Shown here piece by piece: positions 9,315-16,246 of a stretch of DNA of 64,000 nt (positions are counted from its first letter, which is position 1; every line of letters starts with the position of its first letter). The stretch comes from an uncultured Bacteroidales bacterium (GTDB lineage: Bacteria > Bacteroidota > Bacteroidia > Bacteroidales > UBA932), in assembly GCA_900319405.1 (NCBI GenBank), contig ONOH01000009.1, forward strand, positions 1 to 64,000. Reading direction: 5' to 3'. Under the pieces are notes generated by a model. The model made no database searches. It was not told the origin of the DNA and saw only the letters and a list, made by a program, of their open reading frames with translations. The position numbers and the translations under genes were made by a program.

Positions 9315-11516
9315 CTAATTTGCGACCTCGCAAAGGAACTTGATTCTCACCAGGCGGATTTCCTCTTCTTCGTAATCATCCCCGAGCGCTTTGAGGGCTT
9401 CGGCCAATGAATCCGAAGCCGCCTCTTCCTTGAACCAATCGTAGATTTCCTCCACCACTTCCTGGTCCAGTTCCTCTGCGATGTAATAATTGAGGTTGAC
9501 CCGCGTTCCGGTGGATACGATGGCTTCGATTTCCGAGAGGAGGCTGTCCATATCCAGGCCTTTGGAGGCGGCAATGTCCTTGAGGTCCAGCTTGCGGTCT
9601 ATGGACTGGATGATATAGACCTTGTTGCCGGACTTGGCGGCGACGGATTTGACGACAAAATCGTCGGGGCGGTCTATCTCATTCTCTTCCACATACCTGG
9701 CAATCAGCTCCACGAAAGGCTTACCGAACTTGCCGGCCTTTCCTTCTCCCACGCCCTGGCATTTTTCTGACAGTTCCTTGAGGGTAAGCGGATACACGAT
9801 GGTCATATCTTCCAGGGAAGGGTCCGAGAAGATGATCCAGGGCTGCAGCCCGAGTTTGCGGGCCATATCCTTGCGGAGGTCTTTGAGCATAGCCAGAAGA
9901 ACCTGGTCTCCCCCTCCGCCTCCGTGGACGGCCGCCGGGCTTTCCTCTTCATCCTCGTCCGTCCCTTCCGAGAACACCCGGTCTTCCACCAACAGCACCT
10001 CGTGGGGATGCTCGTAGAACTTTTTCCCCTCTTCCGTCACAAAAATAAGGCCGTAATTCTCGATATCCTTGTCCAGATAATGCAGGATGATGCCCTGATG
10101 GATGACCGTAGCCCAGAAGCGGATGTCCCGGTCCTTCCCCGCCCCAAACAAAGGCAGGTCGTCGTGCTGGTAACTCTTGATCATCGCGTTGGATACTCCG
10201 GCCAGGATGCCGGCCAGGTGCTCCAGTTTGAAATGCTCCGGCAGCGACTCGATAAGTTCGATGACAAGGGCCAGTTCCTCCCTTCCGTCGAAGCGCGTCT
10301 TCGGGTGCAGACAGTTGTCGCAAGCGCCACAGTTATCGGCCCCGTAATCTTCTCCGAAGTAATTGAGGAGCAGCTTTCTGCGGCATTGGCTGGACTCGGC
10401 ATACGCCACCGTTTCCTTGAGAAGCTGCTTGCCGATTTCCTGCTCGGCCACGGGCTTCCCCTGCATAAATTTTTCCAGTTTCTGGATGTCCTTGTAACTG
10501 TAATACGTGATGCATTGTCCCTCCTGGCCGTCCCGGCCGGCACGACCCGTCTCCTGATAATAGCCCTCGATGCTCTTGGGAATATCGTAATGGATGACGA
10601 AACGGACGTCCGGCTTGTCGATCCCCATCCCGAAAGCAATGGTGGCCACAATCACCTCCACCTCTTCCATCAGGAACTTGTCCTGGTTCCCGGCCCTGGT
10701 TCTGGCGTCCAGGCCGGCGTGATACGGAAGGGCCTTGATGCCGTTGATGCTGAGCATCCGGGCCATTTCCTCCACCTTTTTGCGGCTTAGGCAATAGATG
10801 ATGCCGGACTTGCCGGGATGCTGGCGGATAAAACGAATGATGTCCTTTTCCGGCTCCACCTTGTCCCTTACCTCATAATAAAGGTTGGGGCGGTTGAAGG
10901 ACGATTTGAACACCCTGGCGTCCTGGATACGGAGGTTCTTGAGAATGTCGCTCTGCACCTTGGGGGTGGCCGTGGCGGTGAGGGCAATCACCGGAGCCGG
11001 CTGGATTTCCTCTATGATGGAGCGGATTTTCCGGTATTCCGGCCTGAAATCGTGCCCCCATTCAGAGATGCAGTGGGCCTCGTCCACGGCATAGAAAGAA
11101 ATGCGGATACCCTTCAGAAGGGCGATATTCTCTTCCTTGGTGAGGGATTCCGGAGCCACATACAGGAGTTTGGTAACTCCCCTCTGCAAATCTTCGCGGA
11201 CTTCCTGAATCTGGATTTTGTTGAGGGAGGAATTCAGGAAATGGGCAATCCCGGATTCGCTGGCTTCGAATCCGCGAATGACGTCAACCTGGTTTTTCAT
11301 CAGGGCGATGAGCGGGGAGATGACGATGGCCGTTCCCTCCATCACCAGTGCCGGGAGCTGGTAGCACAACGATTTTCCGCCACCGGTGGGCATAAGGACA
11401 AACGCATTGTTTCCGGCAACCAAATGCCGGATAATCTGCTCCTGATCGGCCTTGAAGGCATCGTAGCCGAAGAATGTTTTCAGTTTGGAGTAGAGTAACT
11501 CTGAATCTGCGGCCAT
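9315..11516 (-). CDS. recQ: ATP-dependent DNA helicase RecQ
   Basis: 733 residues from ATG 11516 (MAADSELLYSKL); a longer in-frame version adds 15 unconserved residues. Walker A TGGGKS near residue 45, DEAH box with CISEWGHDFRPEY near 140, and motif VI QETGRAGRDGQ define an SF2 RecQ helicase. The RQC zinc cysteines (SQCRRKLLLNYFG, then CGACDNC) and a C-terminal HRDC-like domain follow. It unwinds recombination and stalled-fork intermediates in the cytoplasm. Transcribed alone and divergent from the FKBP lipoprotein gene. Confidence 0.95.
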   Translation of the reverse strand: MAADSELLYSKLKTFFGYDAFKADQEQIIRHLVAGNNAFVLMPTGGGKSLCYQLPALVMEGTAIVISPLIALMKNQVDVIRGFEASESGIAHFLNSSLNKIQIQEVREDLQRGVTKLLYVAPESLTKEENIALLKGIRISFYAVDEAHCISEWGHDFRPEYRKIRSIIEEIQPAPVIALTATATPKVQSDILKNLRIQDARVFKSSFNRPNLYYEVRDKVEPEKDIIRFIRQHPGKSGIIYCLSRKKVEEMARMLSINGIKALPYHAGLDARTRAGNQDKFLMEEVEVIVATIAFGMGIDKPDVRFVIHYDIPKSIEGYYQETGRAGRDGQEGQCITYYSYKDIQKLEKFMQGKPVAEQEIGKQLLKETVAYAESSQCRRKLLLNYFGEDYGADNCGACDNCLHPKTRFDGREELALVIELIESLPEHFKLEHLAGILAGVSNAMIKSYQHDDLPLFGAGKDRDIRFWATVIHQGIILHYLDKDIENYGLIFVTEEGKKFYEHPHEVLLVEDRVFSEGTDEDEEESPAAVHGGGGGDQVLLAMLKDLRKDMARKLGLQPWIIFSDPSLEDMTIVYPLTLKELSEKCQGVGEGKAGKFGKPFVELIARYVEENEIDRPDDFVVKSVAAKSGNKVYIIQSIDRKLDLKDIAASKGLDMDSLLSEIEAIVSTGTRVNLNYYIAEELDQEVVEEIYDWFKEEAASDSLAEALKALGDDYEEEEIRLVRIKFLCEVAN

Positions 11517-11641
11517 AGAGGTTATCGTTTTGTGATAGCCAATATAAGATATTCTTTTCACATTTCCAAATCTTTTACACCATCGGAAAGCAAAAATCAG
11601 CGACTCATCATATTTAATTAGGCATAGTAAAAAATAATTAC

Positions 11642-11649
11642 TATATTTG
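11642..11649 (+). promoter_or_regulatory. -7 box upstream of the FKBP lipoprotein gene
   Basis: TATATTTG, exact TAnnTTTG, 56 nt before the start codon at 11706. No clear -33 TTTG in the AT-rich sequence before it. Confidence 0.5.
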
Positions 11650-11705
11650 CGGGCTCATAACGCGCATAGCGCCCATGCAGAAACAAAACATTAAAGTTAT
11701 AGAAT

Positions 11706-12467
11706 ATGAAAATCGCTAAATTTTTCGCCATCGCTTCCGCCGCCGCCGTGCTGGTGGCAGCCTGCAACTCCTCCAAGGTAGAAGGTTCCAAACAGGTTCT
11801 TGACCTTCTCCCTACCAGCGGTGAGGTGGACACCACTTCCTATCTTCTCGGTGTGAACTTCGGCCTGATGATTACCCAGAACAACTTCGGTGACCTGAAT
11901 ATGGCACAGATCCGCAAGGGTATGAACGACGCCCTGAACGCCAAGGAAGGCCAGCCTATGGACTCCGCTTTCGTAAAGCAGTTCAAGATTGACCCTTCCG
12001 AAATGAATATGATCATCAACTCCTTCCTGCAGAAGCGTACCGCTTACGAAGGCGCCCTGAACAAGGAAAAGGGTGACAATTTCCGCAAGGATTTCTATGT
12101 CAAGAACAACGCCGACTCCACTGCCTCCGGTATTGTTTACCTGATTCAGGATTCCGGCAGCGACGTCCGTGCCACCTCTGACCGCGACACCGTGAAGGTG
12201 AACTACCGCGGCACCACCATCGACGGCAAGGAATTCGACAAGAATGAAGGCATCGAGTTTCCCCTCAACCGCGTCATCCCCGGCTGGACCGAGGGCATGA
12301 AGCTTGTGGGTGAAGGCGGCAAGATTACCCTCGTCATCCCCTCCAACCTCGCATACGGAGAGCGCGGACCCCGCGAAATCGGCACCAACTCCACCCTCAT
12401 CTTCGACGTGGACCTGCTGGAGGTTCACCCCTACGTAGAGCCCGTGGAAGAACCTGTCAAGAAGTAA
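11706..12467 (+). CDS. FKBP-type peptidyl-prolyl isomerase lipoprotein
   Basis: 253 residues with lipobox LVAAC (Cys20). Residues about 40-135 resemble the helical dimerisation region of FkpA/Mip proteins (YLLGVNFGLMITQNN, MNDALN). The C-terminal FKBP domain (about 145-240) has DTVKVNYRGTTIDGKEFD, VIPGWTEGMKLVGEGGK and LAYGERG. It would act as a periplasmic or surface proline isomerase/chaperone. The next gene begins 3 nt after its stop, so they form an operon with the DUF3127 protein. Confidence 0.92.
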   Translation: MKIAKFFAIASAAAVLVAACNSSKVEGSKQVLDLLPTSGEVDTTSYLLGVNFGLMITQNNFGDLNMAQIRKGMNDALNAKEGQPMDSAFVKQFKIDPSEMNMIINSFLQKRTAYEGALNKEKGDNFRKDFYVKNNADSTASGIVYLIQDSGSDVRATSDRDTVKVNYRGTTIDGKEFDKNEGIEFPLNRVIPGWTEGMKLVGEGGKITLVIPSNLAYGERGPREIGTNSTLIFDVDLLEVHPYVEPVEEPVKK

Positions 12468-12470
12468 GGC

Positions 12471-12866
12471 ATGGCATTGGAACTGGAAGGCACCCTCAAA
12501 CAGAAGCTGGGCGTACAGTCCGGTACCAGCGCCCGCGGACAGTGGGCCAAACAGGAGTTCGTCCTGGAGTTCCCGGACGGTAATTTCACCTCCCAGGCCT
12601 GTTTCACCGCCTTCGGGCAGGACAAAGTGGCCGAAGTGGAAAAATACCAGGTGGGAGACAAAGTGAAGGTCTCCTTCAACCTCAGGAGCCGCGAATACAA
12701 CGGCCGCTGGTACAACGACCTTCAGATGTGGCGCATCGCCCCGGCCGGCGGAGTTCCGGTGGAACAGACCGCCCCTTCGGCCCCTGCCGTTCCCGCCTAT
12801 GAGGCACCTTCCCCTACGCTGGACGACATGCCGGGAGACAGTCCTGAAGACGACCTTCCGTTTTGA
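12471..12866 (+). CDS. DUF3127 protein with SSB-like acidic tail
   Basis: 131 residues. The N-terminal about 90 residues match the DUF3127 beta-rich family (MALELEGTLKQKLGVQSGTS, KQEFVLEFPDG, WYNDLQMWRI), probably an OB-fold. A Pro/Ala-rich linker leads to the terminal sequence PGDSPEDDLPF. That acidic D-D-x-P-F tip closely resembles the C-terminal hook of single-stranded DNA-binding proteins that recruits partner proteins. A role in binding nucleic acid is therefore inferred. It is the last core gene before the island; the left boundary repeat starts 7 nt after its stop. Confidence 0.8.
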   Translation: MALELEGTLKQKLGVQSGTSARGQWAKQEFVLEFPDGNFTSQACFTAFGQDKVAEVEKYQVGDKVKVSFNLRSREYNGRWYNDLQMWRIAPAGGVPVEQTAPSAPAVPAYEAPSPTLDDMPGDSPEDDLPF

Positions 12867-12872
12867 TTGTCT

Positions 12873-12942
12873 GCCGCGTTGACAGCGGCAGCACGCTCCA
12901 AGGCCGATTTCTTGTCAACGTGGCAACGAAATCGGCCTTTTT
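12873..12942 (+). repeat. Island boundary repeat, left copy (70 bp)
   Basis: Starts GCCGCGTTGACAGCGGCA and matches 21782-21851 in the same orientation at all but three adjacent positions (12891-12893). It contains the terminator hairpin at 12900-12942 and a 5' segment GCCGCGTTGACA that can pair either with its own GCGGC or with TGTCAACGTGGC in the terminator loop. Confidence 0.85.
12900..12942 (+). terminator. Rho-independent terminator after the DUF3127 gene (inside left boundary repeat)
   Basis: Perfect 12-bp stem AAGGCCGATTTC / GAAATCGGCCTT (12900-12911, 12928-12939) with a 16-nt loop, followed by a short T run. It would stop transcripts from the FKBP-DUF3127 operon. Confidence 0.75.
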
Positions 12943-12956
12943 GCAGGAAAAACCGT

Positions 12957-13008
12957 GCCGCGTTGACGGGAAATCGCCATTTTACCGTGGTGCGCTTGTC
13001 AACGCGGC
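12957..13008. repeat. Related palindrome next to the left boundary repeat
   Basis: Perfect 11-bp inverted repeat GCCGCGTTGAC (12957-12967) and GTCAACGCGGC (12998-13008). The same GCCGCGTTGAC word opens both boundary repeats, so this looks like a second, diverged unit of the same element family, found only on the left side. Confidence 0.6.
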
Positions 13009-13050
13009 AAGAGGAAAGATTGTCTTTTTTTTATTTTCCGAAAGATTTTA

Positions 13051-13058
13051 TACCTTTG
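13051..13058 (+). promoter_or_regulatory. -7 box of the MntA-HepT-kinase operon
   Basis: TACCTTTG, exact TAnnTTTG, ending 5 nt before ATG 13064. The transcript would be leaderless or nearly so if this ATG is used; ATG 13088 would give a leader of about 25 nt. Confidence 0.6.
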
Positions 13059-13063
13059 CCCAT

Positions 13064-13372
13064 ATGGTAAGTCGGCAATTTAATACTATGCTTCCTAAGA
13101 TTCAGGCTGTTCTGTCGCAACAGCCCGTAGTTAAGGCATGGCTGTTCGGGTCCTTCTCGCGGGGCGAAGAAACGTCTCAGAGCGACGTGGACATCCTAGT
13201 CCAGTATGACGAAAATGCCCGAATCACGCTTCTTACCATTTCGAGAATCATGACTTGCCTGTCGGACGCTGTCGGGAAAAAGGTTGACTTGGTAGAAGAC
13301 GGATGTTTATTGCCCTTCGCCCAGGAATCCGCAGAACGTGATAAAATCCTGATTTATGAGAGAGCCCGTTAG
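13064..13372 (+). CDS. mntA: MntA-type nucleotidyltransferase antitoxin
   Basis: 102 residues with the minimal nucleotidyltransferase signature GSx10DxD: GS at 29-30, Asp41 and Asp43 (GSFSRGEETSQSDVDI). Known MntA antitoxins inactivate the HepT toxin by AMPylating a tyrosine. The neighbour encoded 17 nt upstream of its stop is a HepT protein, which confirms the pairing. Start 13064 is consistent with the promoter 5 nt upstream; ATG 13088 (MLPKIQAVL) gives a more typical N terminus and is an equal alternative. First gene inside the island. Confidence 0.88.
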   Translation: MVSRQFNTMLPKIQAVLSQQPVVKAWLFGSFSRGEETSQSDVDILVQYDENARITLLTISRIMTCLSDAVGKKVDLVEDGCLLPFAQESAERDKILIYERAR

Positions 13373-13706
13373 AGACGCCGAACGGCTGCAACACATTCTT
13401 GATGCCATCAACACAATTGAGAGCAGCCGAAAGATACATTCAACAGACGAGGCAGCCAAGGATCCCATTATCTACTACGGCTTTATAAAGCACGTTGAAA
13501 TCATTGGGGAAGCCGTATATATGCTGTCTAAGGAATTCAAGGAGACCCATCCGGAAATGGACTGGACCTCCATTGAAGGAATGCGGCATGTTCTGGTCCA
13601 CGGCTATTACCATATCAAGCCAAACCAGTTGTGGGATACCATAGACCTGGACCTCCCGGAACTCAAGCCGTATATAGAGAAATATATTTCTACACTTTCG
13701 GAATAA
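13356..13706 (+). CDS. hepT: HepT-type HEPN ribonuclease toxin (DUF86)
   Basis: 116 residues, all-helical, with the HEPN active-site pattern R-x4-H-x-Y at Arg77, His82, Tyr84 (RHVLVHGYYH). In studied systems HepT dimers cut RNA and the tyrosine of this motif is AMPylated by MntA. It overlaps mntA by 17 nt. A membrane kinase gene starts 6 nt after its stop, which is not part of the standard two-gene module. Catalytic residues are intact, so the toxin is expected to be functional. Confidence 0.88.
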   Translation: MREPVRDAERLQHILDAINTIESSRKIHSTDEAAKDPIIYYGFIKHVEIIGEAVYMLSKEFKETHPEMDWTSIEGMRHVLVHGYYHIKPNQLWDTIDLDLPELKPYIEKYISTLSE

Positions 13707-13712
13707 TCAAAT

Positions 13713-14825
13713 ATGACGGGCAACTCTGAATTCTTCCCAGCAGAGTCATCAGATAATACCGAGCTCTTTATCTCAACGGGCGCCACCTGTGAAATCACTC
13801 GTTTCCGCAAATGGGACAAATGGTTTTTACGCAAGCGCTTACGGGAAGAACTACGTTCCAACCCTTTCTATGTGGCCGCGCTGGAGAAAGAATTTGATCT
13901 GGGAATTCATTGCGACCACCCAGGCCTCGTACGCTTTTTTGATAAAGGCCATGACGAGAAAGGGCCTTATCTGGTTGAGGAGTATATTGACGGAGAATCT
14001 CTGTCTTCCTATCTGGAACAAAACGCGCCTATCTCACGGAAAGAAACGGTACGGATTTTCAATGAACTCGCCTCAGTCGTATCCTACCTCCACTCCCAAG
14101 GAATTATTCACTGTGACTTAAAGCCAGACAATATCCTTCTTACACGGCAAGGTAACCGGATCAAACTAATAGACCTGGGGTTTTCCTGTCAATATAGTTA
14201 TTCGGGAATATGGGGTTGTTCTACGCAATGGACCGCACCCGAACTGAAGACGGAGTCTAATACAGCCACATTTCAGGCCGACATCTATTCTCTAGGCCGT
14301 ATTTTGGAAGCTCTGAACTGGAAACAAAACCGAAAGATAGTCAGTAAGGCCACAGCCACCTCTCTCAAGGAACGATATAAAACGCCGGAAGAGATGATTC
14401 GGGCACTCCAACCCCAAAGATGGTGGCGGCAACTTTTGGTCATCGCGGGAGTAATTCTTCTCTCACTACCCGGATGGTTTATAAAAAACACGCATCCAAC
14501 CACCGCTTCTGAAGTGGCAACTCCCAAAGATACCATTACAGTCCAAGGACTTTTCAAAAATTCTTTGGACGAAGCCATGACCGAAGCATTTAAGCCGCTA
14601 TACTCTTCTTACGACTCTCTTTCAGCAGGGAATATCGCAAATGTAATGAATATCGCACAGGAGTGTCTTGGGAATGCCATGACACAATCTTCACAAATGG
14701 CCGACGACTGGGGGAGCAAATATCCTGAATACCAAAAAGATTTCTCCCAACTTATCATGCCTACCATAAACCACCACTATGGACAATACATGTTGGATCT
14801 CAGCCTTTTTTCTCTGAATCATTAA
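13713..14825 (+). CDS. Membrane-anchored Hanks-type Ser/Thr protein kinase
   Basis: 370 residues. Kinase domain about 20-235: Lys41 region FLRKRL, catalytic HCDLKPDN with Asp135 and Asn140, DLG at 154-156 in place of DFG, APE at 175-177, and DIYSLG. The Gly-rich loop is degenerate (STGATCEITRF). A single transmembrane helix lies at about 240-257, followed by a 110-residue extracytoplasmic part without a known sensor fold. It follows hepT by 6 nt, so it may be co-expressed with the toxin-antitoxin pair. Its 3' end overlaps the convergent DNA-binding gene by 26 nt. Confidence 0.87.
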   Translation: MTGNSEFFPAESSDNTELFISTGATCEITRFRKWDKWFLRKRLREELRSNPFYVAALEKEFDLGIHCDHPGLVRFFDKGHDEKGPYLVEEYIDGESLSSYLEQNAPISRKETVRIFNELASVVSYLHSQGIIHCDLKPDNILLTRQGNRIKLIDLGFSCQYSYSGIWGCSTQWTAPELKTESNTATFQADIYSLGRILEALNWKQNRKIVSKATATSLKERYKTPEEMIRALQPQRWWRQLLVIAGVILLSLPGWFIKNTHPTTASEVATPKDTITVQGLFKNSLDEAMTEAFKPLYSSYDSLSAGNIANVMNIAQECLGNAMTQSSQMADDWGSKYPEYQKDFSQLIMPTINHHYGQYMLDLSLFSLNH

Positions 14826-15372
14826 TGATTAGCGCGTCGATTCCTCCTTTCTCGCCGGCCACAAATGAGCCCATTTTCACGCCATCTCTCAAAACCAAGT
14901 CTGCCAGAAAAGGATATCCACTGCTAAAATAACGGGCATAGACACGATCTCCGGGACGGAGCTTACTATTCTCACTCCGAATTACATGGAAAAGTTTATT
15001 CCCGATGCATTCCAATTCCACAAATCTGTTCGGGCGATAGGTGAAGGAAATACGATCCCCAGGAAGCATTTTATCGGCCCAGATTACTGTTTTTGTTGAT
15101 GAGAATTCGGAGTTCCCTCTCTCTGACAGTGCAAACAAAAGACCGGGCCAATCCTTGGCACCCATGTAACGGGCAAGAATATCCAAAGTAGATTGATGGG
15201 GCTCTACTTCACTTTCTATTGCGCCAAACAGTCTCTTGAGGGTATTGACCGAAAGGCCAACACCTGTTTTCTTAGCCATATCTCGGGCGAGCGCTTCAAA
15301 ATCGGAGGGCACAGTTACCTCCCGCCCAAAAACGGCTTGTATTTGCCTGATTACAGGAACAGATAGTCTCAT
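14800..15372 (-). CDS. Putative DNA-binding regulator with C-terminal beta domain
   Basis: 190 residues. The N-terminal about 80 residues are helical and include GVGLSVNTLKRLFGAIESE and STLDILARYMGAKDW, which read like a helix-turn-helix unit common in Bacteroidota regulators. The C-terminal half (about 95-180; PGDRISFTYRPNRFVELE, RPGDRVYARYF) looks beta-rich and could bind a ligand. It is divergent from the 15536 operon and convergent with the kinase, with 26 nt overlap at the 3' ends. Regulation of the flanking cluster is inferred from position only. Confidence 0.65.
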   Translation of the reverse strand: MRLSVPVIRQIQAVFGREVTVPSDFEALARDMAKKTGVGLSVNTLKRLFGAIESEVEPHQSTLDILARYMGAKDWPGLLFALSERGNSEFSSTKTVIWADKMLPGDRISFTYRPNRFVELECIGNKLFHVIRSENSKLRPGDRVYARYFSSGYPFLADLVLRDGVKMGSFVAGEKGGIDALIINDSEKKG

Positions 15373-15376
15373 GCAT

Positions 15377-15384
15377 CAAAGATA
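15377..15384 (-). promoter_or_regulatory. -7 box of the 15372 regulator gene
   Basis: The minus strand reads TATCTTTG, exact TAnnTTTG, 4 nt before the ATG, with a TTG 20 nt upstream. Predicts a leaderless mRNA. Confidence 0.6.
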
Positions 15385-15508
15385 CGCTTTCCTTACAGAA
15401 TAGGCAAGACAAATTGCAAATGGACGAAAATGGATAAGGCCCTGTCATAAAGTTCTTGTACTTTTGTTTAAAATTTCGCATCCACACCCGTATGTAAGAA
15501 AATTTGTT

Positions 15509-15516
15509 TATATTTG
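15509..15516 (+). promoter_or_regulatory. -7 box of the exported-protein cluster
   Basis: TATATTTG, exact TAnnTTTG, 19 nt before ATG 15536. Faces away from the regulator promoter at 15377-15384, so this 160-nt gap is a divergent control region. No -33 TTTG at the expected distance. Confidence 0.5.
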
Positions 15517-15535
15517 TAGAGCCCTCCTTTTAGGA

Positions 15536-15787
15536 ATGGGTAAAATAGATGAAAGTGTATGCTTTCTCCTTGAACTGAAATCTGGTAAATTTCTAATAAA
15601 CGAGGAACAGCAAGCACTCATCATCCGGTATGTGAAATCGGCACAATCGTGCCCCTTCCATACGGGTGTGGAGTATTGTTTATTCGTTTATGGGCTTACC
15701 AGAGCCTCAGTTCAAATAAGCAGCGGCTCCACACTTTCTTTGTATATGCCCATACAGGAGCCTTATGGGAAACAATCTGCGATATGA
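15536..15787 (+). CDS. Small hypothetical protein, first gene of the island cluster
   Basis: 83 residues from ATG 15536 (MGKIDESVCFLLELKSGKFL), picked because it follows the -7 box by 19 nt; a longer frame upstream would overlap the promoter. No signal peptide or known motif; two cysteines in SAQSCPF and VEYCLFV. Its TGA overlaps the next ATG (ATGA), which argues that it is a real, coupled gene. Function unknown. Confidence 0.5.
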   Translation: MGKIDESVCFLLELKSGKFLINEEQQALIIRYVKSAQSCPFHTGVEYCLFVYGLTRASVQISSGSTLSLYMPIQEPYGKQSAI

Positions 15788-15900
15788 AAGCAAACGATGA
15801 GTTAATTGCGCCCAGAAGAAAAAGTGAGGACGACAAAGAGTTACACCCCAAAAAACCAATTCCTCAACCGACTGAAAAACCAGGACCCTTAAACGATTAA
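15784..15900 (+). CDS. Very small charged hypothetical protein
   Basis: 38 residues, rich in Lys, Asp, Glu and Pro (RRKSEDDKELHPKKPIPQ), probably disordered. Joined to the previous gene by an ATGA overlap and followed 3 nt later by the next ATG. Evidence rests on this tight packing only. Confidence 0.4.
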   Translation: MKANDELIAPRRKSEDDKELHPKKPIPQPTEKPGPLND

Positions 15901-15903
15901 ATT

Positions 15904-16212
15904 ATGAGGGACAGAAAATTATTCGAACAGGAAGTTTCCGCTTGGCTCAAAGGCAAGGATACATTAAAACAAATCAAATGGGATATTCAGGACATCTCCT
16001 CAGAGGCGAGACCAAACACTGTAGTAATTCGAGGAATTCTAAACATCCCGATTGATGGGAAAGAATGGGAAGTGCCCTGGAAATCTGAAACAGAAAATCG
16101 TGAAGAGCCTGTCAGAAATGCCGTCTTATGCATTAATGAGTCTTTACTACAATGGCTTGACAAATGTGTAGCAGCTATTAATGAACTCAAACAAGAAATA
16201 TATCGGCCATAA
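15904..16212 (+). CDS. Hypothetical cytoplasmic protein
   Basis: 102 residues without signal peptide. Pattern suggests a small alpha-beta fold (TVVIRGILNIPIDGKEWEVP in the middle, helix SLLQWLDKCVAAINELKQ at the end). It lies 3 nt after the 38-residue gene and 34 nt before the exported TonB_C-type protein. I do not recognise the family. Confidence 0.55.
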   Translation: MRDRKLFEQEVSAWLKGKDTLKQIKWDIQDISSEARPNTVVIRGILNIPIDGKEWEVPWKSETENREEPVRNAVLCINESLLQWLDKCVAAINELKQEIYRP

Positions 16213-16246
16213 ACTTAGAAACCATATTACCCAAATGACTCATTAC

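Noticed and set aside
12872..13050. Possible coding extension of the MntA gene to 12863
   Set aside because: The extension is a translation of the boundary repeat and palindromes, and the promoter lies between it and ATG 13064.
15464..15535. Upstream extension of the 83-residue small gene
   Set aside because: It would include the -7 box at 15509-15516 and adds an unconserved segment.
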